Source: Rhizomys pruinosus (taxonomy: Eukaryota > Chordata > Mammalia > Rodentia > Spalacidae). Taken from it: DNA of 64,000 nt. The notes beneath the pieces are model-generated. The model was not told where the DNA came from, made no database searches, and worked only from the letters and a program-made list of their open reading frames with translations. Positions within the stretch are counted from its first letter, which is position 1; each line of letters starts with the position of its first letter. The translations under genes and the position numbers were made by a program. Shown one piece after another: positions 23,179 to 34,332 of this stretch. Location of the stretch: NCBI GenBank assembly GCA_009823505.1, contig VZQC01005691.1, positions 4,161,485 through 4,225,484 on the forward strand. The letters are read 5' to 3'.

Positions 23179-23538
23179 GGAGCTGGAGAGATGGCCTAGC
23201 GGTTAAGAGCGCCGACCGCTCTTACAGAGGACCCGGGTTCGATCCCCAGCACCCACATGGCGGCCGAGAACCATCTGGGACTCCAATTCCAGGAGAACTC
23301 CAGTTCCAGGGGAATCCGACACCCTCTTCTGACCTCCGCGACATTGCACGAGATACACATACAGAAATAAATAAATGCCAGGCGTGGTGGCGCACGCCTT
23401 TAATCCTAGCACTTGGGAGGCAGAGGCACACAGATCTCTGTGAGTTTGAGGCCAGCCTGGTCTACAGAGTGAGTTCCAGGACAGCCAGAGCTACAGGGAG
23501 ACCCTGTCTCAAAAAGACCAAAAAAAAAAGAAAGAAAA
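23179..23538 (+). mobile_element. Composite B2-B1 SINE, copy B, with 15-bp target-site duplication
   Basis: A B2 head 'gagctggagagatggcctag' runs through the 17-bp internal duplication to 'cagaaataaataaat' and joins B1 at 23,377 ('gccaggcgtggtggcgcac'). The B1 ends 'gtctcaaaaagacc' plus A-rich tail. The perfect direct repeat gaaaaagaatattta flanks the entire unit at 23,164-23,178 and 23,539-23,553. The B2 part lacks about 38 bp before its tail compared with copies A and C. Because the duplication encloses both halves, B2 and B1 entered together. Confidence 0.96.
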
Positions 23539-23565
23539 GAAAAAGAATATTTATAGAATATTTAT

Positions 23566-23766
23566 TTTATATGTATGAGCATACTGCCTGCATGTATGAA
23601 GTGCACCCATGTCGTGCAGTGCCCATGGAGGTCAGAGAGGGTGTTGGATCTCCTGGAACTGGAGTTACAGATTGTCGTTAGCCACCATATGGGTGCTGGG
23701 AACTAAACCTGGGTCCTCTGCAAGAGCAGCCAGTGCTTTTACTGCCTGAGCCATCTCTCCAGCCCT
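23566..23766 (-). mobile_element. B2 SINE, antisense
   Basis: 'catactgcctgcatgtatga', 'ctggaactggagttacagat' and 'gagccatctctccagccct' show an antisense B2 without the 17-bp duplication. It faces the composite element to its left. Confidence 0.92.
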
Positions 23767-24892
23767 GAGAAGCCCTGTTCTTTACCTCAGTGTTAGGGTT
23801 CAAATTTAGTAAATCAGGGAATTAGCACTCCTGCCATTAGGTCTTGTATTTCTAATTCTGTAAATTTGGAGCAAGATAAGATAACTAGGCTGAAAAAAAT
23901 GCTGTTGCTCCAGGCCAGTTGTAAGAAGCTAATGTGAAGAGGCGCTCACCCAATAAGAAAGACCAAGGTCAGCACTAAGGCTTGGACCAGGGGGGCATTG
24001 CTGTAACCCCGACCTATAGCACAGTGTAGGAATGGCTTATTCATCTGCTAGGTGAGCTTCTGTGCTAACCAGGGCTGGCTGGATCCTGGAACTCTTAGTC
24101 CAAGCACTCCCCTCACGTCAGGGCACATGTTGATTGTGACTATGGGAGCCTATCTATAGATCATGGTTTGATTCCTGTACCCCAAGTTCTTCCTTCTTGT
24201 CTGATTCTACAGCACTCTGTCATTCTGTTCCTAATTACTCCTCAGTGATCCACATCAAATCCCATGGTCTTGAAAGCATTTACTTTAAGCTAGTTTTCCT
24301 TCCTAGAATATGTACAAAGCAGATAACACCATGCTCCTTTGGAACATGTGTGCCTGGAACCATCTGCTTGTCAGGACCTGGAGAAGAGCAGGTTGTGGAA
24401 AGGCCCACAAAATGGATGGAGCAGGAAAGTGTCCATATGGGCAGCTATATCTCAAACTGAGGCAGCACAGGCTCCAAAGTCAGAGTAATGAGTAAAAGAA
24501 ACCATGACACACAAGTCTAGACCTACTAATGCAAAGCCCCCAAACAGCAAGGATGCTGTCATGTGACTTACTGGGGCCACAGAAACAAGTGTCCATTTAC
24601 CCCAGATAGAGACTTCAGATAAATGATTCCATACAGTTCTACTGTGGTGACCCAGCTAGTCCACTGCAGTTACACATAGGAGCATAGGTGAGGGTTACAT
24701 ACAGGAAGCACACCAGCTTGAATGGTGATGAAGACAACGTGCATCCTTGGGGCTGGCAGTCCCACCGAGAGTCTCCTCTCCCCAGCACGTCAGTGCAGTG
24801 TGACCTTGGGAAGAACCCCGTGAGTCTCGTACATTTCAATAATTTTCTAAGTCTTTTTTTTGCCCAATCTGTTTTTTTTTTTTGACATGAGA
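23767..24892. other. Unique sequence
   Basis: No repeat family or gene was recognised. Confidence 0.45.
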
Positions 24893-25254
24893 TTTTTTTG
24901 TTGCTGTTTTCAGATCACATTACCATTGCTCTGCGTACCATACAACTAGGTAATTGGCTCTAGCATCCACAGATGAGGGATACCATTCATCGTTTGTTTT
25001 CCTGGGACTGTGTTACTTCACTTAGCATGGTATTTTCTAGTTCCATCCATATGCCTGCAAAGTTCATGATGTTATCTTTCTTTACTGCTGCATAGAACTC
25101 CATTGTGTAGATGTACCACATTTTCTCTATCCACTCATCAGTTGAGGGGAACTTGGGTTGGTTCCAGCTCTTTGCTATTGTGAAGAGAGCTGCAATAAAC
25201 ATGGCTGTGCATGTTTCTCTGCGGTAAGATGAGTCTTGTGGATATGTACCCAAT
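24893..25254 (-). pseudogene. LINE-1 ORF2 C-terminal fragment, antisense
   Basis: Minus-strand translation of 24,987-25,250 contains 'WNQPKFPSTDEWIEKMWYIY' and 'TMEFYAAVKKDNIMNFAGIW', the well-known C-terminal part of mammalian L1 ORF2. The full protein is an endonuclease and reverse transcriptase of about 1,280 residues; only about 100 codons remain and the enzyme domains are absent. On the minus strand its 5' end abuts an antisense B2 (25,256). Confidence 0.9.
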
Positions 25255-25255
25255 G

Positions 25256-25432
25256 TGTCTGAGTGTATTGCCTGCATGCATATAAGTGCACCCGTGTTGT
25301 ACAATGCCCACGGAGGTCAGAAGAGAGCATCAGATCCCCTGGTACTGATGATTGTTAGCCACCACGCGGTGCTAGGAATCAACCCTGGGTCCTTGGTGAG
25401 AGCATACAGTGGTCTTAACCACTGATCCATTT
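25256..25432 (-). mobile_element. B2 SINE, antisense, diverged
   Basis: 'gtattgcctgcatgcatata', 'cggaggtcagaagagagcat' and 'cttaaccactgatccatttc' mark an antisense B2 with a deletion in the middle. Confidence 0.88.
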
Positions 25433-26187
25433 CTTCCTTTTCTGTCTAGTTTTCTGATGGACCAGAGTAAATTTATTACTGATGTGATTTATAATCTTAC
25501 TAGAGAAACTCGCCTCTTTGTAAATCTTTACAATTTTAACTTTTCTGGCTTATTTCATTATGTAGGCTTTCTAGCACAAGTTGTTTTACTTGTGGTAAGC
25601 ATAAAAAATTTACTACTTTAACCCTTTAAAACCACAGGTAAGGGGTATTAATACATAACGATGCTGTGCAGCCATCCATCACTAATTTTCTCCCTGATTC
25701 TTTTCTTCTTGTGAGCAGAAAACTAGACTCTAAATAGGCTCTCAGGTACATTCCAGTTCTCTAAGTCCTCTTAGGGTTTCCAATGGAGGAACTGGGGGCC
25801 ACAAGTCACCAAAACCTTACTATGTCACCAACAACAACACCACACAGATCCATCAGTACCACCTCCTGTACCCTAGACCCTTCACACCAGTAAATAAGAG
25901 GCTATTTACAGTGAGGGATCCCACTGCTCTCCTAAACTAGCATGTGTTCTCCTGGAATGGATTCTGAAAACTATGCTTGGAAACATCTTCACTTAGCAAA
26001 GAACACCAGAGTATTTTGAAACTTCTTAAGGACAGTGTTGAATTACAATGGCACAATGAACAGGCTGAGAAAATGGACAAGTAACAGCAAGTTAAATCCT
26101 TTTGTGACTCAGAGTCTAAGACACTGGTCATCATCGTCCATGCATTTTCTAACAGCACCATCATATTTTACCACTAAAATAAATACT
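25433..26187. other. Unique sequence
   Basis: No feature was recognised beyond short AT-rich patches. Confidence 0.45.
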
Positions 26188-26326
26188 GGTCTGGAGAGAT
26201 GGAGGAATTAAGAGCATGAACTATTACTGCCCAGGACCCAAGGTCAGTTCCCACTCTACATGTTGAGTGGCTCAACCACCTGTAACTCCAGCTCCAGGGA
26301 GATTCTGCACCTTTGGCCTCTGAGAA

Positions 26327-26380
<54 letters not shown>

Positions 26381-26444
26381 TACATACATACATACAGATA
26401 CGCACATATGCATGTGCGAGCACACACATACACACTTAAAAATT
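26188..26444 (+). mobile_element. B2 SINE carrying an internal (TC)n expansion
   Basis: It has a sense B2 head ('tggtctggagagatggagga'), 'aactccagctccagggagat', 'cctttggcctctgagaactc', then (TC)24 at 26,331-26,378, then the CATA/CA-rich 3' tail. The microsatellite arose inside the element where consensus B2 has 'ctcttctg'. Confidence 0.85.
26331..26378 (+). repeat. (TC)n microsatellite
   Basis: A perfect TC run of 24 units embedded in a B2 SINE. Confidence 0.97.
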
Positions 26445-26639
26445 GAGTCTTTAAAATGGAGAGTATAAAAGGCAGCAAAACCAAAGCAGACAACGCATGA
26501 ACTGATAACCAAATGTCCAAGACCTTTCCTCTGAAGTGGGTCCAACTGAGTAGAATGTGGAGGCAACTTGTTCTGCCAAGGTGCTTAACATATTCCTCAT
26601 TAAAAAGAAAATATCCCAAACAATAAATTTCAAATTATT

Positions 26640-26930
26640 TCCTTGTATATGACCATATGCATAATAAATGGATATTTTAGTTCCTATCTAATTATCTAGA
26701 TTGGTGCAGATTTTATTTTTAAAAATGCCAGTTTTAATTGCAAAAGTGCTGCCGGCTTCAGATTTTAATTGCACTTTGCAAATGGTTAGACTGGCAGTAC
26801 TCCATTACAAAGAAAAAAATCATTTCAATAGCAGAAGTACTGCCTCGCTGCAGATTCAATTTCATTTTACAAGATGCTGGGTCATCCGGCATCATTATAA
26901 GGAATAAAAAAGGCTGGCGTGAACCTCCGA
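26640..26930. other. Candidate conserved noncoding element with internal motif repeats
   Basis: This non-SINE block is rich in homeodomain/POU-type words ('atatgcataataaat', 'ttttaattgca' twice). The motif 'gcagattttatttttaaaa' (about 26,706) recurs as 'ttcagattttaattgcactt' (26,757) and 'ctgcagattcaatttcattt' (26,849), each near a 'gtRctgcc' word. It looks like a diverged internal repeat in regulatory DNA. Function is inferred from composition only. Confidence 0.3.
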
Positions 26931-27172
26931 GGTGTTGGCTGGGTCAGAGTAGCACAGAGACCCTGCCTGACATGCCGGGAGCTGAGCTACCACTCTCATT
27001 CAAAGAACCAGAAGTCAGGGAAGACCTACATGTGTTTCAAAGCCCTGTCACATGCCAGTTACACCTACAGTGCATTCTTCCTGCCCTGATCTCTACCTGT
27101 TCCCCTTTTCAAGGGCTCCATAATGGGATGCATGTGTAATATCAACTTTGGTAGTCTTAAGAATAGATTCCC

Positions 27173-27559
27173 GGGGCTGGAGAGATGACCTAGCGGTTAA
27201 GAGCACCGACCGCTCTTACAGAGGACCCAGGTTCGATCCCCAGCACCCACATGGCGGCCAAGAACCGTCTGAAACTCCAATTCCAGGAGAACTCCAGTTC
27301 CAGGGGAATCCGAGACCCTCTTCTGACCTCCGCGGCACTGCATGACACGGGTGCACAAACTTGCATGCAGACAGTACATTGATACATATACAGAAATAAA
27401 TAAATGCCAGGTGAGGTGGCACACGCCTTTAATCCTAGCACTTGGGAGGCAGAGGCACGCGGATCTCTGTGAGTTCGAGGCCAGCCTGGTCTACAGAGTG
27501 AGTTCCAGGACAGCCAGAGCTACAGGGAGACCCTGTCTCAAAAAGACCAAAAAAAAAAA
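27173..27559 (+). mobile_element. Composite B2-B1 SINE, copy C, with 14-bp target-site duplication
   Basis: A full-length B2 ('ggggctggagagatgaccta' to 'cagaaataaataaat') with the 17-bp duplication joins B1 at 27,406 ('gccaggtgaggtggcacac'). The B1 ends 'gtctcaaaaagacc' plus poly(A). The direct repeat aagaatagattccc flanks the whole unit at 27,159-27,172 and 27,560-27,573. It is the most complete of the three composites, about 387 bp. Confidence 0.96.
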
Positions 27560-27573
27560 AAGAATAGATTCCC

Positions 27574-30500
27574 AAAGCAGCTCTTTTCCAAGGTGCTGCT
27601 CCCTCTGCCGAACCCTGGACCTCACTCGTTTCAGCCTAACTTCACTTAAGAGCGTTCAGGTGAAGGCATGGCTTTTCTCTAACAGGATGCTATCAGCTCA
27701 TAAACGGAAGTTCTCAAAGGGCTCACCTCATCCTTTGATAGGTACAGATGTTGGGAGGTAGGTCTTTCCAGTCAATAGTGTCCTAGTGATACTGGTGGCC
27801 CTGACTGGTAACTGTTGGTAAAGTTGTAGACTGTGAAGGAAGTCTGACAAACTGGGGAGAAAGAACCAAGAAGGCTTTCCGCTTTGTCTCTCAACTAAGA
27901 CTCTGGCTCGAGCCTCCAGTAGCCGGCAGTGTAGTGGCACAGTTTCTGACCTGCCTTAATCCACTGTGCTCCACTGAAGCCTTTAAGAACAGCTTGTGCT
28001 CAGAATGGCCACCTGCCCCATGGAGCCACTGACCCCCACAGAAGGGCTCCTGCAGTGTCCACTCTTGGCTATTAGCTGGGGAGCGAGGTGAACCCTGGGT
28101 CCAACACTCCTGGGGAAAGCCCAAATATCTGTTCTGCTGATAGAGGCTGAACTCAATCAGGATGGAGAGAAGAGGTAACCTTGCTTTCAGTACACCCACA
28201 ATGGTTCTAAGATGGCCCCATCTCCAGGGGCCTGGACAGCTGCTGTTTAAAGAAAGCTCAATTCAGTTGTTGAAACTTTGCTTTTAGAATTCTGTCAATT
28301 TTGTCATTGACCATTATTTTTATTATTGCTAATTTTAGAAAAAGCAAATTACAAGATAAATGGTATATATGTCATTATACAAAGTCATACATGAATGCAT
28401 ATTATATAAAGCTTAATGGTGAAGACACCTTGTGCAGAGCACATTGAAGACCAGTTCTCTTGTCATAGGAACACTAAAGAGAATGCTTACACAATCTGAG
28501 ATGCTGTGTTACCAGGGAACAAAATTTTGTGGGAACATTTCCCATGTCCAACCAGTTCATCATTGACCAAAATATCTTCACATGGTACATTATTGTGTGA
28601 AACTCTCCATAGAGCCGAAGGAAAGACAGACATAATGCTTAAATGCAGCATGCTATTTAAACCATAATGGGAATGTGATCATATATTTTACTTTATAATA
28701 TTAGCAAATTCACTTGACATTAAAATAACAATGAAACTTTTATGATTTTTAATTGAGGCAGAAGATAAAGGCTTAGGTGCTGCCGCTGACTGCTCTTTGT
28801 ATTTTAAACAAATGAAAGCATTTTATCACTTGGAGTAAAATGGTTCTCTCATTCCCAGGGGGGGAGTTTTGAAAATATATAAATATTTATAGAGATAAAT
28901 GTGTGTAAACTATGGAGACTCAGCCTGGCAGCTCAAGAGCACTTTCATCCTACCTTCCCTGGTACGTACAGAGGAGGTACCATCATTACCCATTAGCTAT
29001 GACAGCGATGTCATGTTCAAAGGGGAATTTTCTTAAATTCATCTCAGCCACTATTCATACACAGTTAACCACCAAGTGGATGTTATTTTGTGCATACAAA
29101 ATAAGGCAGAATCGCACCCCCCATATTTATGGAATGTATGGGCAAGATTGTGCTATTTCCTAGGAGGTTAGAAAGGGAAGCAAGCATTGAGAACCCGAGA
29201 GCAGGGACCTGCATGTGTCCAGATGTCTGGTTGCCTATTGTCCCCAAAGACCAACCAGTAGTGACACCATAGCAGATAGCACAGGTCACTGCTGATGACT
29301 AATCCATATAATGAATGATTTTTCTAGGTCTGAGGGCTTTAGGTAAAATCAGTCAGATCCTCTCAGATCCCATAGTTCTACAATGCAGTGCTTGCAGGTT
29401 TGGGGATGCAGCAGCATCATTCATGAGGATGGACTTGTGGAGTTTACTGCACATCGCTCCAACCAGGAGCACATCCCAGACACTAAAAGGAGGTGAGTAT
29501 TAGCTGATCTGACTCAGTAAAGGTCTCCCCTTCCTACTGAGACTAGAGCTGGCCTGGGAAGGCCACACATTTGCCTCCTGAAGATGACTGTGGGCGTTAG
29601 AAAAGAGGTGACTGATAACACATAAATTATTGTGGGGAAGAAGCTGTGGCCAGGAATAGTAAGCACAATCTACTTAAAAAACAGGAGCTACAATAAAACA
29701 CATTGCTGTAAGCCTAAGAGAGAATGAGTTGCAAGAGACCATTTAAGGCCACCATCCACCAACATAGGCACAGCAACATCATCCCCACTTAAAGGAAAGC
29801 TGGATTTTATAAAGTTGAGCATATATGGTATGCACATGTGTTTATACATGGGTGTGCAGGTGAGTGAGACTGACCAAGAGGGCCACTGAAGGTCAACTGC
29901 TTAGGGAGAGAAAGTCTTTATAAAAAGAAATGTACTCTTTTTGTACACATCACATACACGCATATAGAGTGACTCTACCATTTACCTCATATCAGCACAC
30001 AGAGCCTACTTGCTCAGAAGCCTCATCTGGAGGGCAGAGGATTCACTGGGGGAAGCTGAGGTGGCTGAAGCTTGGGTGCTGTCACTGGCAGGGCAAGCAG
30101 GCTTCTGGAATGCAACCCAGTACATGGCACAGAGCAGGTCTGCATGGGTTCAGAAAAGACTGGCCAGTAGGTACAGGGCAGGCCTGAGGACCCTGAGAAG
30201 CTGGAGATGAGCCAAGTCACAACAAGTTTCCATTAGTGACCAGGGTGAATCTGCCTAGGGCTATGTGACAAAGGAGGCCCAGCCTGCATCAGGGTGCTAA
30301 ACATCAGATGACACTGGTCTTGCCTGTCAATACATAAGAGGGGGACCCAAGTTTGATAGGCCTTTGTCAGGACTCACTCTAGGGAGAAGACACATGGAAT
30401 CCAGATGGAAAGCAAAGAACACGGTATCCTCTTACATGCAAGTGGATGGGTCTATTCAGCCTCCCCAGATGTAGTGATGGAAGGCTCCCCACCTTCTAGC

Positions 30501-30654
30501 ACTAAGTGCCACTTGGAAAGCAGGCAGAGTGAAGGCAAGTCCAAACCCAATGTCAGATAAACGTGTTGCTCAGGCAGAAGCCAAGGGCATGGGCAATCCT
30601 GACCAACAAACCTGGAAGGCTCTACCAGTGATGCCACATGGAAGGACTTCCCTG
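27574..30654. other. Long unique stretch
   Basis: No SINE, LINE or gene was recognised over about 3 kb. AT-rich blocks at 28,255-28,420 and 28,740-28,910 have the look of conserved noncoding DNA (for example 'aaatatttatagagataaat'), untested. Other parts are ordinary mixed sequence. Confidence 0.4.
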
Positions 30655-30945
30655 ACTTTGCTGTGCGTTCATTTCCTTCTTTGTACAATGGGGAGATGAT
30701 GGGACTTCCCTTGGGGAATATACAAGGATTCAGACCTTGGAGGAGCTACCCAAAGCAGAGCCAGCTTCTCCAGCATCTCCGAGGTGACTGCCACTGGAAC
30801 ACATATGATATCACACAGGCTCATACATACCATGGAAACCAACCTCAGAAAGCAATCAGCAAACCATCACTGGTTACAGAGTGCTTTATAAGCACTAATT
30901 ATTGCTTCTGTGAATTATTGTTACTTATTGTTACTTTTTTTTTCC
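30655..30945 (+). mobile_element. Probable MIR SINE relic
   Basis: 'tcatttccttctttgtacaa' followed by 'tggggagatgat' is close to the MIR core-to-3' segment (cctcatctgtaaaatgggga). 'gtgctttataagcactaatt' with 'attattgttac' downstream resembles the MIR 3' end. The two parts are separated by about 130 bp of unrelated sequence, so the element is interrupted or the second half is chance. Confidence 0.45.
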
Positions 30946-31480
30946 AAACGAGTGAAATAAAACAGCATAAGCAGAAAAGAATTGTTTTATGGGCCCCTGG
31001 CTGAGCTCTCTGAACTTGAATACTATGCTCAGGGAAACATTAGCACGGCAATTACATAAGGACGTCTCACTGAATAACTGTTATCTTTCTTAGTCTTACT
31101 TCTCTTCTGCAATGAGGGCTCAAGGAATTAACCCCCTCTGTTCCCAGCTCAAGGAATCTCCAGGCCCTCTGTGTCCCTCAGACGCCACGGGCCTCAGTTT
31201 TTATGAAGAGAGCCTGGCAGATTCCCCAGTCACTTCTAACCTTAGCTGCCATGTATTTGCTTATTGAAATATCAAGACTAAATGGGATGGAGGCTGCAGC
31301 AACAGCACCTGTGGGACAGGGAAACTAGGGCCACATATTTATATGTGGAAGCATTTAAATTGGGATGAAATCACAAGTCCTACTCATTCCTGTGCCGTTT
31401 CTAATCTTAGCAGTCTTTGAAAATGGACAGGTTTCCTGAGATCAGCTCAGAAGTCCGAACATGCTGTCCAAGGAGTAAGC
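30946..31480. other. Unique sequence
   Basis: No feature was recognised. It borders a minisatellite on the right. Confidence 0.45.
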
Positions 31481-31926
31481 TAAGACATGCAGGCGCAACT
31501 CCTAAGACGAGCAGGGGCGACTCCTAAGAAAGACATGCGGGTGCAGCTCCTAAGAAAGACATGCAGGTGCAACTTCTAAGAAAGACATGCAGGCGCAAAT
31601 CCTAAGACATGCAGGCGCATCTCTTAAGAAAGACACGCAGGTGCAACTCCTAAGAAAGACATACAGGTACAACTCCTAAGAAAGACATACAGGTACAACT
31701 CCTAAGACATGCAGGCGCATCTGTTAAGAAAGACATGCAGGTGCAACTCCTAAGAAAGACATGCAGGGTGCAACTTCTAAGAAAGACATGCAGGCACAAC
31801 TCCTAAGACATGTAGGCGCATCTGTTAAGAAAGACATGCAGGTGCAGCTCCTAAGAAAGACATGCAGGTGCAGCTCCTAAAGAAAGACATACAGGTGCAA
31901 CTCCTAAGACATGCAGGCGCAATTCC
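31481..31926 (+). repeat. Minisatellite with 22/26-bp units in a ~100-bp higher-order repeat
   Basis: Eighteen units begin with taaga. Short 22-bp units (taagacatgcaggcgcatctgt type) and 26-bp units carrying an extra aaag (taagaaagacatgcaggtgc...) alternate as 22+26+26+26. Short units start at 31,503, 31,603, 31,703, 31,804 and 31,905, giving 100-101 bp periodicity. One extra short unit at 31,481 starts the array. Confidence 0.95.
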
Positions 31927-32369
31927 ACCAGAACATCCTTTGGAGCCTCAGACAGGAAACCAATACTAAAGCAGACACAGGCACAAGCAAGGAGACCCCA
32001 CTGAAAGATGAAGGAGCTGAAGATAGCCATGTAGGGGAGCCAGTGCTCCCAGGGCAAACACATCCACAGTTCAGATCCCAGATCCTGTCCATCTGTCACC
32101 AGACAGGAGAAACGCCGGGTCACAGGAACTCTGCGGGCACCCGCAGGGCATCTGTGCCCTGGGAAGCCAAGGCTGTTCCTACACTGGTGGCTTCACTGGG
32201 ACTCACACCAACCCCAGGGACTTCCTGCTGCCTGACAATGGCTTAGAAAACATTATCCATTAGCAATCTATGTGCACGTGTGTGCTCAAATGTGTACATA
32301 CGCTCATGTGTATGAAGGTGTATAAGGACTTATCTACGTTTATGGATGCTAGTAACTTACATAGATAAC
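31927..32369. other. Unique sequence
   Basis: No feature was recognised. Short open frames over it are not convincing. Confidence 0.45.
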
Positions 32370-32515
32370 TTTTTTGTTTATTTTGAAACCGGGTTTTCTT
32401 GTAGCCCCAGCTGCTCTAGAATTTGCTGTGCAGACCAGGCTAGCCTTGATCTCACAGAGAACCCTCTGCCTCCTGAGAGGGATCAACTAAAGATGTGCAC
32501 CACCATGCCTGACTA
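32370..32515 (-). mobile_element. B1 SINE, antisense, diverged
   Basis: 'gtagccccagctgctctaga', 'gcagaccaggctagccttga' and 'caccaccatgcctgactata' identify an antisense B1. Confidence 0.88.
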
Positions 32516-33066
32516 TAGAGAACACTTTTATGTGTACTTAGTATTGGACAGTATTTGGTTTTCAATGTCTATGTCATTACATATCTGCATATGGAAAGAT
32601 AATTGGATATTTTTCACATGTACCTTTGTGTGTTCAATATAAGCACCTAGAAAATTTCATGCACTATTAAGATATATACATATGTATCTATATGTGTGTA
32701 TTCACACAGAGCTGTATATGTATCATAGCAACATGAAATTTGCTGCACTTAGCTCTTCCATTTCTTTGCTCGTGTTTGCTCACACATACATCAACACCTG
32801 TGTCCGTTGGTGTACATAAACACCTGCACATGACGATGCAGTGTTGTTCCTGGAGAAAGCAGTGTGGGCACATGGCAGACACCTCATGTGGGTGAAAGAA
32901 AGAGCCAAGCAATGGATGTAAAAGAAAGCAGTGGGGATTTACATTTGCATCTGTGGCCAACACTGTTATGGACTGGAAAGGAACAGGAATCCTGCCATTC
33001 ATCAGGACTCTGCCTCATATGTACAGAGCATGCTTCTGCTCCAATAGAAAAGCAATCACGTCTTTA

Positions 33067-33282
33067 TTTTTTATTTATTTTTATGTGTATGAATGTACTG
33101 CCTGCATGTAGGTGTGTGCACCCGTGACGTGCAATGCCGCGGAGGTCAGAAGAGGGTGTTGGATTCCCCTGGAACTGGAGTTAAAGAGGTTTCTCAGCCT
33201 CCATGTGAGTGCTGGGGATCGAACCCAGGTCCTCTGCAAGAGCAGTCGGCACTCTTAACCACTAGGCCATCTCTCCAGCCCC
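33067..33282 (-). mobile_element. B2 SINE, antisense, with target-site duplication
   Basis: Full-length antisense B2 from a T/A-rich tail to 'aggccatctctccagccccc'. Direct repeats caatcacgtcttta (33,053-33,066) and caatcatgtcttta (33,283-33,296) match at 13 of 14 bases. The single difference is at a CpG, which fits methyl-cytosine decay. Confidence 0.95.
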
Positions 33283-33296
33283 CAATCATGTCTTTA

Positions 33297-34015
33297 ATAC
33301 ACTTACATTGTACTCATCTCCCTGTCATTCCAGGATAATGACTCATTAGAAAAATATAATATTCAACAAAGACCTTAGTGTTCAGTATAAATTATGATCA
33401 CATTTCCTGATTGCAGATACCTGGCATGTCTTAATAGCCAATGCTGTCTGTTCTCACCTAGTGAGCTTAACCTCCATGACTGACACAGGTGCCCCTCTGT
33501 CCTGACATTATTTTCTACTCTTCTCTAGCCTAAAGCTTTTATGTTACTGATAGGCAGGAAGGGTACAGTTCATGACCTCAAATATCTCTTTGCAGTTGCT
33601 GCCTGTGTTTCTGGTATAGAAGGTCCAAATGCTGGGAAGATTTGACTCCCACACATTTAAAGGTAAGCATATGGTGCATGTGTCATGTGCTAATTACACA
33701 GCATTCGTGAGCATTCACTAGCCTCAAGAATGAGGACAGGCACCAGCAGGCAATCACTGGCAGGAGGGGGTGAGCCACTGAAGCTGTGGATGAGGGGAGG
33801 GTGGGGTGGGGCTTATGCTGCTCACTCTGAAGTCTCCATCACCCTCCACTAACACCCAGGTAGCAGGCTGGACCCTTTGTGGCATGCACGAATGCCTAGA
33901 AGAAATGGTCACAAAGGTTAAGCCATCAGGGTCCGTGAACTCACCACTAGGAAAAGCCCAGAAGATAAGCCAGTCACAGGCTCAGGAACCATTGAGGACT
34001 TTGCAAGTAATAGCA
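33297..34015. other. Unique sequence
   Basis: No gene or repeat family was recognised. It borders a short minisatellite. Confidence 0.45.
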
Positions 34016-34156
34016 TCTCACACTGGAGGACTGCGTCTCACACTGGAGGACTGCGTCTCACACTGGAGGACTGTGTCTCACACTGGAGGACTGCGTCTCA
34101 CACTGGAGGACTGCGTCTCACACTGAAGGACTGCGTCTCACACTGGAGGACTGTGT
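34016..34156 (+). repeat. 20-bp minisatellite, 7 copies
   Basis: The unit tctcacactggaggactgcg repeats seven times with only G/T and G/A changes ('ctgtg', 'actgaagg'). The high identity suggests recent expansion and probable length polymorphism. Confidence 0.97.
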
Positions 34157-34231
34157 CTTTTGTCCTGAATAAAATGTCAAAGGCTGACCAGATGATATTC
34201 GTTTGGGCCCAAGGCTACAAGCCACGTATAC

Positions 34232-34332
34232 ATGGCCTTTTCCATTTCCTTCTTTCCTTCCCCTCTCTTCTCCTCTTTCCCTTCCTCTCCCCTCTCTTTC
34301 CTTCTTTTCCTCCTCTGTCTTCATTTTATTCT
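34232..34332 (+). repeat. TC-rich polypyrimidine tract
   Basis: Irregular ttcc/ctct blocks of pyrimidines with few purines. It explains the Arg/Glu/Lys-rich minus frame. Confidence 0.85.

Noticed and set aside
31481..31926. Possible CRISPR-like array of regular repeats
   Set aside because: Units are directly adjacent without unique spacers, in a rodent genome; it is a minisatellite.
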